A stretch of 64,000 bases of DNA from Actinomycetes bacterium. Its GTDB lineage: Bacteria; Actinomycetota; Acidimicrobiia; Acidimicrobiales; Ilumatobacteraceae. The stretch covers positions 161,149-225,148 of the forward strand of contig JAIOPC010000010.1 of the NCBI GenBank assembly GCA_021414085.1, in the 5' to 3' direction. A program made the translations under genes and the position numbers. This document shows positions 1 to 9,249 of this stretch, in pieces (within the stretch, counting starts at the first letter, position 1; each line of letters opens with the position of its first letter). The notes under the pieces were generated by a model. That model worked only from the letters and a program-made list of their open reading frames with translations. It ran no database searches and was not told the DNA's origin.

Positions 1-2
1 TC

Positions 3-737
3 GATCCGTTAGGGCTCGCACGACGTTCAAGCTGGTTGGCCGGCGCCGGCGAAGTTCTGGTCGTGCCGCAACTACTGACCCTGGCATTTCCAACGGCAGG
101 AGGTGCTGGCCGCCTTGGCGAGCACTTACGCATGAAGTCCTACGGTCAATCGGGCAGCGAATTCCACTCGCAGCGCGAGTACATCGCTGGCGACGACTTA
201 CGGCGCATCAACTGGAAGAGCTCGGCTCGGTCGACAACGCTGATCGTGCGCGAAACCGCGCTGGAAGGCATCCAGCACTGCACGGTCGTGCTCGACACGC
301 TGGCCGAGGGCTACGACCACGAGGGCTTTGAGCGGGCTGTTGTTGCCGCCGCGAGCGTCGTCGCCGCGGCGTCAGCGGCTGGCATCGCGGGCCGGTTGGT
401 CGCACCAGAACTTGATCTGCGTGGACCCGATGTCGCGGCGCTGTCGCTGCGTTGGCTGGCAACGGTGGAGATGGGCGAAGAGGTCGCCGACCACAGCGCG
501 GGTGGTCGATCTGCCAATGACGGCCTGGGCGTTCTCGTCGTGGTCACTAGCCACGCCACGTCGCGCGCCGCAGTTGCCGCGATTGCTGCCGCGGCACCCG
601 AGGAAGTAGTGATCGTCATCTCCACGATGGTGTCCGATGGCGGCAGCCGCGGATTCATGGTCGACGCGACCAGCCTGGCCGAGCTGCACAACAGCTGGAG
701 CAGCCTCGTGATGGGCCGGGCAGGTGCACGAACGTGA
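3..737 (+). CDS. DUF58 domain protein, C-terminal part (5' end outside window)
   Basis: The reading frame is open to the window edge, so the true start lies upstream; a TTG at 36 is not needed. The visible part holds the DUF58 signature, with F-x-x-x-REY, GDD-x-RR-INWKSSAR around residues 50-75 of the visible part. DUF58 proteins have a vWA-like fold and are usually encoded between a MoxR AAA+ ATPase and a transglutaminase-like membrane protein. That layout matches here, because the next gene is a TgpA-type transglutaminase overlapping by 14 bases. A role in envelope or complex maturation is inferred from the family context only. Confidence 0.85.
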   Translation, partial: DPLGLARRSSWLAGAGEVLVVPQLLTLAFPTAGGAGRLGEHLRMKSYGQSGSEFHSQREYIAGDDLRRINWKSSARSTTLIVRETALEGIQHCTVVLDTLAEGYDHEGFERAVVAAASVVAAASAAGIAGRLVAPELDLRGPDVAALSLRWLATVEMGEEVADHSAGGRSANDGLGVLVVVTSHATSRAAVAAIAAAAPEEVVIVISTMVSDGGSRGFMVDATSLAELHNSWSSLVMGRAGART

Positions 738-3015
738 CCAGCCACCCGATGAGGCGAAACCAGTGAACGGCAAGGACCGCGTTGAGAACGCACAACTCCC
801 GGCCACCGTTTGCCTCGCGGCGCTGACGGCAGCAACGGCGATCTCGTTGTGTCGCATCTTCGCCGATTGGGAGTATTTGCGCCCGATGCTGGTGGTCGGC
901 ATTGGGATGCACATCGTGGCCGCCGCCCTTCGACTCTTGCGTGTGCCGCTGTGGGCTGCCGGTCCGGCGCTGGTACTGGCTGGTGTCGAGTTTCTCGGAA
1001 TCGTCTTCTACCGCGACACACTCAATGGCCCGCTTCCCAGCTCGCGCACATTCGAGCTCTTACGTATAGATATCTCGTTGGTTCTCAATCAATTTCCCAC
1101 CACGGTCGCCCCGGTACCGAGCGTGGGTAACTACGCGATAGCTGCAACAGCTGCAATCGCAGTGTGCGCGATCCTCTCCGACACATTCGCTTTCCGCGCC
1201 ATGGGCCGATTGGAAGCCGTCGTCCCGACGGCCGTGCTCTTCGTATTCACTGCCGCATTGGGCACTGATCGTCATCGCGAGGCCGTCGCTGCGCTATGGA
1301 TTGGAACGGCGCTCGTTCTGATCGCTGCGCTGCGTGTGCGTCACGTCGGCAGTGGAAGCAGCTGGATGGGATCGCGACGATGGGGCGTCATCGCCGCCAT
1401 GCCTGCGATTCTCGTCACCGTCGGACTCACCACAGTGGCGGCAGCAGCGTTTGCCCCACGGCTGCCAGGCGCGGGCGAGAAAGCGCTGATCGATACGCGC
1501 AATCGTGGCGGCTCAGTCACCGAGGTACTCAGTCCGCTCGTCGACATTCGCGCTCAGCTCGTGAATCAAAGCGACCTCGAGTACTTCACCGTCGAATCCT
1601 CCGACGGAGGCCACTATTGGCGGCAAAGCGGTCTGCCGATCTTTGATGGCACGCGCTGGGATCTACCGGAGGAGACGCTGGAGACGATGGGTAACCGCGC
1701 CAGCGAAGTGCCGCTGCCCGGCCCGGTCACGACACAGAACATCCGAATCTCCAGCCTCGGCGGTTCGCTGGTTCCTGCCGCGTATCTGCCAACTTCGGTA
1801 TCTGAGGATGGCCTCTTCTGGGCCGGCGACTCGGGCAGCCTCGTCTTGGCAGAGACGACCTTGCAGCAGGGTGACCAGATTGAGATTCGCTCGATGGTGC
1901 CACGGCCATCGGCCGAGCTGCTGCGAGCGTCAGGCATTTCCAATCCGCCGAGCGACATCTATCTGGACCTGCCCAGCAGCTTCCCAGATGTCGCTCGCGA
2001 TGCGGCAGCAACTGTCACACGCGACGCAACGACCGCGTTCGATCAGATGCTCGCGCTGCAAAACTGGTTCCGCACCGAGTTCCAATACAACATCGACGTG
2101 CAACTGGGTAACAGCAACGACGCGATCGAAGCCTTTCTTCGTACCAAGCAAGGTTTTTGCCAACAGTTCGCCGGCACCTTCGCTGCCATGGCCCGCGCAC
2201 TCGGCGTTCCTGCGCGTGTAGCGGTTGGTTTCACTGACGGAACGCTCGCAGCCGACGGTCGCTACCACGTCTACGGGCGCAACGCCCACGCGTGGCCAGA
2301 GGTGTGGTTCGACGATGCCGGCTGGGTCGCGTTCGAGCCAACGCCGGGACGCGGAAGCGCCGACACCACTGCGTACACCGGAGTTGCATTCGCGCAGGAC
2401 ACAACGAGTGCTGGAGGCGGCGATGGCGACGGCCCGCCAGGCGACGGCGCCACGGCAACGTCGACGCCGTTGGTGACCAACGGCATCGAAGATGGCACCG
2501 AGGACACTGGAACGGGCAACCCATCGGCGACGACTATCGCAGCAGGTGGATCCGCCACCCGTGGCGGATCCGACAACTCGACATCGGCAATTCCATTCGT
2601 CCTGCTCACCTTGATTGCGTTGGCAGGGGTATGGATGGCGTTTGCACCGCGCGTCGTCCGCGCCCGCGCCGCGCGCCACGCACACAGTCCGTCCGAGCGA
2701 GTGATCAGCGCATGGCACCGCAGTCTTGGCTCGCTGTCGCTTGCGGGCGCACCACATCCAGCAGGGGCTACGCCGCTTGAATACGCGACAGTTGCCGAAC
2801 GTTCCACCGGAATCGATCATCACGTATTGCGCGAGATGGCAACACACGTCACGCGGGCCGTCTATTCGCGCGGCGCCATCACCGAACAAGCGGCGGTGCG
2901 CTGCGAAACGCTAAGTCGCGAGATCGCGAACATCTGCCGCGACCGCACGCCGGTATCGCTGCGACTCAAGGCGTTGTTTGATCCGCGGCTAATGCGCCTG
3001 CGGTACTCCGGCTAG
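724..3015 (+). CDS. TgpA-type membrane transglutaminase-like protein
   Basis: This is a 763-residue protein. It has several hydrophobic segments in the first 240 residues, then an extracytoplasmic transglutaminase-like domain. The catalytic Cys is in KQGFCQQFAG, His in GRNAHAWPEVW and Asp in FDDAGW. A Thr/Gly-rich linker, one more membrane segment (about 625-640) and a cytoplasmic tail resembling DUF4129 follow. The GTG at 724 overlaps the DUF58 gene; a second GTG at 763 is possible. The pairing with DUF58 is typical of the MoxR/DUF58/TgpA operon. The substrate is unknown. An 11-bp perfect inverted repeat lies in the linker-coding DNA at 2548-2571. Confidence 0.85.
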   Translation: MHERDQPPDEAKPVNGKDRVENAQLPATVCLAALTAATAISLCRIFADWEYLRPMLVVGIGMHIVAAALRLLRVPLWAAGPALVLAGVEFLGIVFYRDTLNGPLPSSRTFELLRIDISLVLNQFPTTVAPVPSVGNYAIAATAAIAVCAILSDTFAFRAMGRLEAVVPTAVLFVFTAALGTDRHREAVAALWIGTALVLIAALRVRHVGSGSSWMGSRRWGVIAAMPAILVTVGLTTVAAAAFAPRLPGAGEKALIDTRNRGGSVTEVLSPLVDIRAQLVNQSDLEYFTVESSDGGHYWRQSGLPIFDGTRWDLPEETLETMGNRASEVPLPGPVTTQNIRISSLGGSLVPAAYLPTSVSEDGLFWAGDSGSLVLAETTLQQGDQIEIRSMVPRPSAELLRASGISNPPSDIYLDLPSSFPDVARDAAATVTRDATTAFDQMLALQNWFRTEFQYNIDVQLGNSNDAIEAFLRTKQGFCQQFAGTFAAMARALGVPARVAVGFTDGTLAADGRYHVYGRNAHAWPEVWFDDAGWVAFEPTPGRGSADTTAYTGVAFAQDTTSAGGGDGDGPPGDGATATSTPLVTNGIEDGTEDTGTGNPSATTIAAGGSATRGGSDNSTSAIPFVLLTLIALAGVWMAFAPRVVRARAARHAHSPSERVISAWHRSLGSLSLAGAPHPAGATPLEYATVAERSTGIDHHVLREMATHVTRAVYSRGAITEQAAVRCETLSREIANICRDRTPVSLRLKALFDPRLMRLRYSG
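2548..2571. repeat. Intragenic perfect inverted repeat
   Basis: Arms GGATCCGCCAC and GTGGCGGATCC (11 bp each) are separated by CC. The repeat lies inside the Gly/Ser/Thr-rich linker of the transglutaminase-like gene. It would form a strong hairpin in the mRNA. It may simply reflect a low-complexity linker. Confidence 0.9.
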
Positions 3016-3030
3016 AGCGTCTCGGCTTCG

Positions 3031-3366
3031 TCAGTCGTCGGCGCGGGTGCGCTGCTGTTGACCAAAGCGACCGCGCACAGATTCCGACAAGTGATTGAGA
3101 CCTGCCTCGCCAAGGCGTCGGGCATGGTGCTCGGCAAACAACGAAGCCACGAGGGCACCGATGAAGGCAACAAACGACAGGTACGGGCTCACCGATAGCA
3201 GCGCGATGGTGAGCACCAGGCAAGCGATCGCCGCGGCGGCGGCAATGGCAAGCATGCGACGATTGCCGCCTGCGGCACTATGCAGGTTGCGACCAAAACC
3301 AGGGTCGCGCTGGAGCTGCTCTTCGATCTGATGCAAAATGCGTTGTTCGTCTTCGGAGAGCGGCAT
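3031..3366 (-). CDS. DUF3040 small membrane protein
   Basis: This 111-residue protein begins MPLSEDEQRILHQIEEQL, the hallmark of actinobacterial DUF3040. An amphipathic N-terminal helix of about 30 residues is followed by two hydrophobic segments (about 40-80) and a basic tail. The function of the family is unknown. It is convergent with the transglutaminase gene (15 bases between stops). The next upstream gene on this strand is the DinB polymerase, about 60 bases away. Confidence 0.85.
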   Translation of the reverse strand: MPLSEDEQRILHQIEEQLQRDPGFGRNLHSAAGGNRRMLAIAAAAAIACLVLTIALLSVSPYLSFVAFIGALVASLFAEHHARRLGEAGLNHLSESVRGRFGQQQRTRADD

Positions 3367-3429
3367 TGCTGACTCCTGCGAGTAGGACTGCAGGCATCAT
3401 CGCAGAAATTCGCTGTGAGGGCAACGCGG

Positions 3430-4710
3430 TTAGCTCGCTGGCCCCTGATCGGGCCCCCATTGCTGTGCACCGCGGCGCACGAGGCGCAAACCGGCGCCTT
3501 CGACGGCGCTCGCAGGCCCTATCGCGGCGCTGCCGAATCGTGATCGAATTGCGTCGATCGTCTGCTCGGCCACATCCCACTCCCGATCGCTAGCGAGCTC
3601 GTCGCTTGCTACCTCGTCAAAGGTCAGCTGTTCTTCCGGAGGGTCCACCAACTGGCTAGCGCTGATTCCGAGCAGGCGCACTCCAGGCGTTGGGTCAATC
3701 GCCATCAGCAGCGGCGTTGCGGCGGCGACGATTCCGTGGGCAGTCGTCACAGCGTCGGGCAGGGTCGTCGAGCGGGTGATGGTCTCGAAACCTACGAAAC
3801 GCACCTTCAGGGTCAGAGTGCGGGCACCCTTGCCCTGCGTGCGCAGACGCGTGGCGACGCCATCGGACAATCGCACCAACTCGCGCTTCAGCTCCTCGTG
3901 AGTGTGTCGATCCGTGGCGAACGTCTCTTCGTGCCCTATCGACTTGGCCACCCGCCCCACCTCGACTGGTCGATCATCGATACCCCACGCCAATTGATGC
4001 AAGTGCGCACCGTGACTCTTGCCGACCGCGGCAATCAACGATTCGCGATCCAGCGCAGCGAGATCGCGGACGGTATGCACACCGAGCCCGCTCAACCGCT
4101 TGAGAGTCGCCGGACCGACGCCCCAAATCGCCTGAACTGGCAATGGATGCAGGAACTCCAACTCTGCGCCATGCTTCACTTCGCACACCCCACTCCCCGC
4201 CTGCACACCCGCGGGCGTGGCCCTCGGCTTCGCGGCCACCGAAGCGAGCTTGGCGAGGAACTTGTTCGGTGCCACCCCGACAGAACACCGCAGATCGAGT
4301 TGTTCCCAGATGCGTTCGCGAATGCTGTGGGCAATTTGCGTCGCGGTGCCTAACAAGCGCATTGCGCCGGTGACATCCAGGAACGCCTCGTCGAGCGAGA
4401 GCGGCTCGACAAAGGGAGTGAACGTCTCGAAGATCTCGTGCACGTCGGAGCTGACTTGCGCGTACAACTCATGATCGCCAGCGAGAAATACGACGTGCGG
4501 ACAAAGTCGGCGCGCACGCGCAGATGGCATCGCCGAATGAATGCCGAACCTGCGAGCTTCGTATGAGGCCGCGGCTACGACACCGCGTGCGCCGGTGCCA
4601 CCGACGACGACTGGTTGGCCGCGCAACTCTGGGCGCCGACGGAGCTCAACGCTGACGAAGAACGCGTCCATGTCGACGTGCAGAATCGAGCGGACAGTTT
4701 CGCTGCTCAC
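3430..4710 (-). CDS. dinB: DNA polymerase IV (Y-family, DinB)
   Basis: This is a translesion polymerase. Metal-binding Asp residues lie in ILHVDMDAFFVSVE at the N-terminus and in the SLDEAFLDVTG motif near residue 105. Helix-hairpin-helix and little-finger regions follow. A QLTFDE stretch near the C-terminus could serve as the sliding-clamp contact. I place the start at a GTG giving VSSETVRSILHVDMD (426 residues). The frame is open further upstream, but that would run into the Nudix gene ending at 4718. No LexA box is visible upstream, so SOS control is not supported here. Confidence 0.92.
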   Translation of the reverse strand: MSSETVRSILHVDMDAFFVSVELRRRPELRGQPVVVGGTGARGVVAAASYEARRFGIHSAMPSARARRLCPHVVFLAGDHELYAQVSSDVHEIFETFTPFVEPLSLDEAFLDVTGAMRLLGTATQIAHSIRERIWEQLDLRCSVGVAPNKFLAKLASVAAKPRATPAGVQAGSGVCEVKHGAELEFLHPLPVQAIWGVGPATLKRLSGLGVHTVRDLAALDRESLIAAVGKSHGAHLHQLAWGIDDRPVEVGRVAKSIGHEETFATDRHTHEELKRELVRLSDGVATRLRTQGKGARTLTLKVRFVGFETITRSTTLPDAVTTAHGIVAAATPLLMAIDPTPGVRLLGISASQLVDPPEEQLTFDEVASDELASDREWDVAEQTIDAIRSRFGSAAIGPASAVEGAGLRLVRRGAQQWGPDQGPAS

Positions 4711-4717
4711 ACGGCGC

Positions 4718-5197
4718 TCAAATGCGTTCGGCTCGGGCCGTGGCCCGATTCGTGCCGCGCAGCGCGAATCGATAGTGCGGCTCGACATCACCGCCGAGCC
4801 AGGCGCCAACGGGCAACTGCACCCACGGTGGGCTCGCGATCAGCAGCTCGTGTGCGTCGGCGGCGGTGCTGTGACGAACCTCCTCAACGATGCCATCTGG
4901 ATCGGCGATGCGGATCTCACCGCTGACGGCCTCGGCCTCCCATGCCTCGACGGTCAACCGCCAACCCATATCTGGGGCGTCGACTGTGACGGTGTAGCAG
5001 CGACTCGACCACTTGCCGACAACCAACCCGGTTTCTTCCAACACTTCCCGCGTTAAACCCGCAAGCAAGGCTTCTCCGTGATCAATGACCCCACCGGGCG
5101 GCGTCCACTCCAACGAATTGTCGCGTCGGCGATTGCCAACGAGCACCAGGCCGTCACCGCGCCGGATCAGAGCTCCACCCACCAGCCAACGACGCAC
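4718..5197 (-). CDS. Nudix hydrolase
   Basis: This 159-residue protein has a clear Nudix box, GG-x-x-DHGEALLAGLTREVLEETGL, at about residues 37-60. This motif binds Mg2+ and cleaves nucleoside diphosphate-X substrates. The particular substrate cannot be read from sequence; MutT-like or ADP-ribose-type activity are both possible. It lies 3 bases downstream of the mannosyltransferase gene and directly upstream of dinB, suggesting one transcript. Confidence 0.9.
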   Translation of the reverse strand: MRRWLVGGALIRRGDGLVLVGNRRRDNSLEWTPPGGVIDHGEALLAGLTREVLEETGLVVGKWSSRCYTVTVDAPDMGWRLTVEAWEAEAVSGEIRIADPDGIVEEVRHSTAADAHELLIASPPWVQLPVGAWLGGDVEPHYRFALRGTNRATARAERI

Positions 5198-5200
5198 TGT

Positions 5201-5938
5201 TCACCGACCTTCGCGGCGGCGTTTGCGGCGGCCCTTGAAGTCGCTGAGCCACAAGCGGGCGACGAGCACACTTGCCTCGCGGACGATCCCACCCGACATC
5301 TTCGACGACCCTTCCACGCGGTCGCGGAACGTAATCGGGAACTCGACGATCTTGCCGCCGATGCGCACAAGCCGATAGGTCATCTCCACTTGAAAGCCGT
5401 AGCCCTCGGCGCGCACGGTCTCGAACTCCATTCGCTCGAGCGCAACCGAGTTGTAGGCGCGATAGCCGGCTGTCGCGTCGTTGACGGCCAAACCGAGTAC
5501 ACCAGCGGCGTAACGATTGCCCCACCGCGAAAGTCGACGTCGGCCCGCGGGCCAATCGACCGTGCGCCCACCGGGCACATAGCGGCTACCGATCGCCAGG
5601 TCCGCACCAAGCTCGACATTCGCGATCAGAGCCGGCAACAGCGCGGCATCGTGCGATAGATCGGCATCCATCTGCACGCAGATCTCGGCGCCGTCATTGA
5701 TGGCTGCACGCAGCCCGGCGCGGTAGGCGGACCCGAGGCCCAGCTTGCTTTCTCGGCGCAGCACCGCAATCGACCCAAGTTCGGCACCAAGTCGCGCAAC
5801 CGTGTCGGCTGTGCCGTCGGGGCTGCCATCGTCGACTACGAGAATGCTGGCGGCCGGAACCGCGCTACGAACGCTGCGACAGAAGGCTTCGATGTTGTCG
5901 TTCTCGTTGTACGTCGGAACGACCACCGTCACACGCAT
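5201..5938 (-). CDS. Polyprenol monophosphomannose synthase (GT2)
   Basis: This 245-residue GT2 enzyme starts VTVVVPTYNENDNIEAF and has VVDDGSPDGT and the metal-binding QMDADLSHD. These motifs are typical of dolichol/polyprenol-phosphate mannosyltransferases (Ppm1/DPM1). It would transfer mannose from GDP-mannose to a polyprenyl phosphate at the inner membrane face, supplying donors for lipoglycans and protein mannosylation. No membrane segment is present, as in soluble DPM1-type enzymes. A TAGGCT -10 motif ends 8 bases before the ATG, suggesting a leaderless mRNA. Confidence 0.85.
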   Translation of the reverse strand: MRVTVVVPTYNENDNIEAFCRSVRSAVPAASILVVDDGSPDGTADTVARLGAELGSIAVLRRESKLGLGSAYRAGLRAAINDGAEICVQMDADLSHDAALLPALIANVELGADLAIGSRYVPGGRTVDWPAGRRRLSRWGNRYAAGVLGLAVNDATAGYRAYNSVALERMEFETVRAEGYGFQVEMTYRLVRIGGKIVEFPITFRDRVEGSSKMSGGIVREASVLVARLWLSDFKGRRKRRREGR

Positions 5939-5965
5939 GACCGACGAGCCTAGATTGCCTGACCC

Positions 5966-5971
5966 TAGATT
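5966..5971 (+). promoter_or_regulatory. -10 element TAGATT, leaderless-type
   Basis: TAGATT ends 6 bases before the GTG start at 5978, so transcription would start at or next to the start codon. Confidence 0.5.
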
Positions 5972-5977
5972 GGAGTC

Positions 5978-6256
5978 GTGAGCGACAACGAACGGCCCCT
6001 GTCTGCACTCCCCTCTCCGCGAGCACGCGCCGCCGCTTTTGTCGCGGTACTCGTCGCTGGCTTCGCGGGCGGGCTGATCGGCTTCACACTCGTGAAACTG
6101 CAGTGCGATGGTTCATGCGCGGCACCCCGCGGCATTGGCCTTTTGGTCGGCGCAGTGGTCGCGGCCGCTGGCATGAGCATCGTCGCTGTGCTGGTCCTGC
6201 GAGCTGTCGGCGAGTGGCGTCAGATCGAACAACGCGACCGAGCGCGACGGTCTTGA
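5978..6256 (+). CDS. Small two-helix membrane protein, unknown
   Basis: This 92-residue protein has two hydrophobic segments (about 20-42 and 54-76) and charged ends. I do not recognise a family. Its TGA overlaps the TTG start of the following inositol-phosphatase-like gene, so the two are probably translated together. It starts with GTG just after a TAGATT motif. Confidence 0.7.
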   Translation: MSDNERPLSALPSPRARAAAFVAVLVAGFAGGLIGFTLVKLQCDGSCAAPRGIGLLVGAVVAAAGMSIVAVLVLRAVGEWRQIEQRDRARRS

Positions 6257-7065
6257 CTTCGACTCATTCGGACAACATCGAACTGCTGGCACTGGCAACC
6301 AGGCTGGCAGTCGCCGCTGGCGACGGCGCCCGCGATGGCCGAGCCGAACGCGGCATCGCAGCAACGAGCACCAAGTCGTCGGCCACCGACATGGTCACCG
6401 AGTTCGACAAGGCAAGCGAAGCTCTGATCGTCGGCGGCATTCTGGAAGCACGGCCCGACGATGCGATCATCGGCGAGGAGGGCACCGATACAGCCGGTAC
6501 CAGCGGTATTACGTGGCTGATCGACCCAATCGACGGCACCACCAACTTTCTCTACGGCCTGCCGGGATGGGCAGTGTCGATCGCCGCGTCCTCACCCGAC
6601 GGCACACAGGTCGGCGTGGTCTATGTGCCAACCACCAACGAGCTGTACACCGCCGTCGCTGGCGAGGGGGCCTTCTTGAATGGTCGCCGTATTCACTGCA
6701 GCGAAACCGACCAGCTGGCGCTCGCACTCGTCGCTACAGGTTTCAGCTATCAAGTCGAGCGCCGTCAGTTGCACGCGCATCGAGTTGCCCACATGCTGCC
6801 CCGAGTACGCGATATCCGACGCTTCGGTGCCGCCGCACCGGACCTGTGCTACGTCGCGGCTGGGCGCGTCGACGTCTACTTCGAGCAATGGCTCGGCGCA
6901 TGGGATCTCGCCGCCGGTGAACTCATCGCCCGCGAAGCCGGTTGTCGAACCGGAAGCCTCGACGGTGGCCCGGTGCGACCCGACTCGGTGCTTGCGGCTA
7001 ATCCGTCACTCTTCCCGCTGATGCACGCACTCATCGAAGAGATCGACGGCGAACATCGCGACTGA
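6253..7065 (+). CDS. Inositol monophosphatase family phosphatase
   Basis: This 270-residue Mg2+-dependent sugar-phosphatase has the full signature: DMVTEFDKASE, GEEGTD, WLIDPIDGTTNFLYG, and near the C-terminus WDLAAGELIAREAG. Substrates in the family include myo-inositol-1-phosphate, histidinol phosphate and fructose-1,6-bisphosphate, and sequence alone does not settle which. I chose the TTG start that overlaps the previous stop (TTGA). A longer in-frame reading would overlap the preceding gene fully. A second, more divergent family member lies at 58.9 kb. Confidence 0.88.
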   Translation: MTSTHSDNIELLALATRLAVAAGDGARDGRAERGIAATSTKSSATDMVTEFDKASEALIVGGILEARPDDAIIGEEGTDTAGTSGITWLIDPIDGTTNFLYGLPGWAVSIAASSPDGTQVGVVYVPTTNELYTAVAGEGAFLNGRRIHCSETDQLALALVATGFSYQVERRQLHAHRVAHMLPRVRDIRRFGAAAPDLCYVAAGRVDVYFEQWLGAWDLAAGELIAREAGCRTGSLDGGPVRPDSVLAANPSLFPLMHALIEEIDGEHRD

Positions 7066-7102
7066 CCACCAGCAATAGCCCGCGGCCTGGCATCATGGAG
7101 GC

Positions 7103-7783
7103 GTGGGAACACGCATCCTGTCCGTAGAAGACGACGAACGCATTCGCACCGCGGTCAAGCTCGCGCTTGAAGACGAAGGCTGGACGGTCGACGAAGCGGG
7201 CAGTGGCGAGGAAGCAATCGAGCTCTTCCATCGCGCTGCGCCAGATGTCGTGCTCATCGACATCATGCTGCCCGGCATCGATGGCTTCGAGCTGTGCCGC
7301 ACGTTGCGCCGCCACAGCGACGTCCCGATCGTGATGGTCACTGCCCGTAACGACACACACGATGTCGTCGCCGGGCTCGAAGCCGGTGCCGACGACTACC
7401 TCACCAAACCATTCGCGCCAAAGGAGCTGTCGGCGCGTATCCGCGCGTTGTTGCGCCGCATTCGCCCCACGGCGCCCGGCCACGCCAAGCTCACTTTCGG
7501 CGACCTGGAGATCATTCCTGAGGAAGGCAAGGTCGTCCGCGCGGGCACCGAACTGCATCTCACCAAAACCGAGTTCCGTCTTCTGTGCGAATTGGCACAG
7601 AACCCGGGCAGCGTGTTCAGCCGCGAGAGCTTGCTCGACAAAGTCTGGGGCTACGACTATTTCGGCGACGGTCGCCTGGTTGATGTGCACGTTCGTCGAC
7701 TGCGCACCAAAGTGGAGGCCGACCCGGCTAACCCGCGCCACGTCGTCACCGTGCGGGGTCTCGGCTACCGACTGCAATCGTGA
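7103..7783 (+). CDS. mtrA: OmpR-family response regulator, MtrA-like
   Basis: This 226-residue regulator has a receiver domain (acidic pair VEDDER, phosphoacceptor Asp in VVLIDIMLPG, Lys in LTKPFAP). A C-terminal winged helix ends with WGYDYFGDGRLVDVHVRRLRTK. The order response regulator, kinase, GerMN lipoprotein is that of actinobacterial MtrA-MtrB-LpqB, which links cell-wall homeostasis to cell division. The symbol rests on that synteny. GTG start; the kinase GTG overlaps its stop. Confidence 0.85.
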   Translation: MGTRILSVEDDERIRTAVKLALEDEGWTVDEAGSGEEAIELFHRAAPDVVLIDIMLPGIDGFELCRTLRRHSDVPIVMVTARNDTHDVVAGLEAGADDYLTKPFAPKELSARIRALLRRIRPTAPGHAKLTFGDLEIIPEEGKVVRAGTELHLTKTEFRLLCELAQNPGSVFSRESLLDKVWGYDYFGDGRLVDVHVRRLRTKVEADPANPRHVVTVRGLGYRLQS

Positions 7784-9249
7784 CCGAAGCGACGGGTCGG
7801 TTGCGAGCTCGCTGGCTGCGGCTCACCGAATGGTGGGACGGCGTCCAGCCGAGACGACTCAGTTTGCGAGTGCGCATCCTGCTGATGTTTGGGCTCGGCG
7901 CACTCCTCCTGTCCGGATTCCTCGCAGCCGCGGCGTACAGCTTCGCTCGCAGCAGTGTTGTCAACCAACGCGACAACGCCGGCATCGAGCAGGCATACCG
8001 GAATGCTCAGGCGGCGCAGAACGACTTGCGGCCGAACGACCCGTCGATGCAGGCGGCGATGGATCGCCTCCAATCGCTCGGCGTGGCAACGTTCGCCATC
8101 AACTATCGCGGCAGCTGGTCGGCGAGTTCCGCCAAGTACACGACGGATGCGATCCCGCTGAGCTTGCAACAGCGCGTGATCACCGATTCGACGCCGGCGC
8201 GCATGATCACGCTGATCGATGGCCGGCCGGTGCTCGTCGTTGGAATTCCGCTGACGGTGGCCGAGGGTGGCTACTTCGAGTTCGTGCTGCTCGACGACGC
8301 CTCCAGCACGCTCAACAGCGTGCGGCTCAGTCTGCTCTTCGCCGGATTCATCACCACCCTGGCGGGCGCATTGCTGGGTACTTTGGTCGCGAATCGCGCG
8401 GTCCGTCCGCTTGGCGACGCGGCGCAGGCCGCAAAGGCAATCGCTGGCGGACGCCTAGACACCCGGTTGGAGCCATCGGAAGACCCCGACCTACGGGTAC
8501 TGGCGCACGCATTCAACGACATGGTCGCCGCTCTTCAAGCGCGGGTCGAGCGCGACGCTCGCTTCGCCAGCGATGTGAGCCACGAGCTGCGTTCCCCACT
8601 CATGACCTTGGCCGCCAGTGTCGAAGTGATGCACTCGCGCCGTGAGGAAATGCCCGAACGTGCACAAGCGGCACTCGATCTACTCGTCGCCGACGTCGCG
8701 CGCTTCCAGGGTCTGGTGGAGGACTTGCTCGAAATCTCGCGCTTCGACGCTGGCGCGATTCGGTTGAATCTGGAAGAGCTTGGCGTTGCCGAGTTCGTCC
8801 GCCAAGCAGTCGCCGTCAGCAGCATGCCCAGCACACGCGTGGTAGTCAGCCCGCGCGCCGAGCGGGTCGTAATCCAGGCCGACCGCCGCCGACTCGCTCG
8901 CGTCGTGGCGAACCTGATCGACAACGCCCGACTCCACGGCGGCGGCGACGCAACCGTGTCGGTCTGCGAACCCGATGGCGAAGGCGAACCCCTCGCTCAC
9001 ATCTGGATCACTGTCGAGGATCATGGTCCAGGTGTTCCGCTAGAGGAGCGTGCGCTCGTGTTCGAGCGCTTCGCTCGTGGTGCAGTCGCTGGTCGACGTA
9101 GCTCGAGCGATGGAGCCGGGCTCGGCCTCTCGTTGGTCGATGAACACGCGCGCATCCATGGCGGGCGAGTGTGGGTCGAGGATCGCCTGGACGCGCAACC
9201 TGGCGCCCGTTTCGTGCTTGAGTTAGCAGCCGATGAGGTGACCGAGTGA
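7780..9249 (+). CDS. mtrB: Sensor histidine kinase, MtrB-like
   Basis: This 489-residue membrane kinase has two membrane segments (about 30-55 and 185-208) flanking an extracytoplasmic sensor. A HAMP domain follows, then HisKA with the phospho-His in SDVSHELRSPLM, and an ATPase domain with N box NLIDNARLHGG, G1 DHGPGVP and G2 GAGLGLSLV. GTG start in a GTGA overlap with the regulator gene. The stop overlaps the start of the GerMN lipoprotein gene, so all three are one operon. The sensed signal is not evident. Confidence 0.88.
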   Translation: MTEATGRLRARWLRLTEWWDGVQPRRLSLRVRILLMFGLGALLLSGFLAAAAYSFARSSVVNQRDNAGIEQAYRNAQAAQNDLRPNDPSMQAAMDRLQSLGVATFAINYRGSWSASSAKYTTDAIPLSLQQRVITDSTPARMITLIDGRPVLVVGIPLTVAEGGYFEFVLLDDASSTLNSVRLSLLFAGFITTLAGALLGTLVANRAVRPLGDAAQAAKAIAGGRLDTRLEPSEDPDLRVLAHAFNDMVAALQARVERDARFASDVSHELRSPLMTLAASVEVMHSRREEMPERAQAALDLLVADVARFQGLVEDLLEISRFDAGAIRLNLEELGVAEFVRQAVAVSSMPSTRVVVSPRAERVVIQADRRRLARVVANLIDNARLHGGGDATVSVCEPDGEGEPLAHIWITVEDHGPGVPLEERALVFERFARGAVAGRRSSSDGAGLGLSLVDEHARIHGGRVWVEDRLDAQPGARFVLELAADEVTE

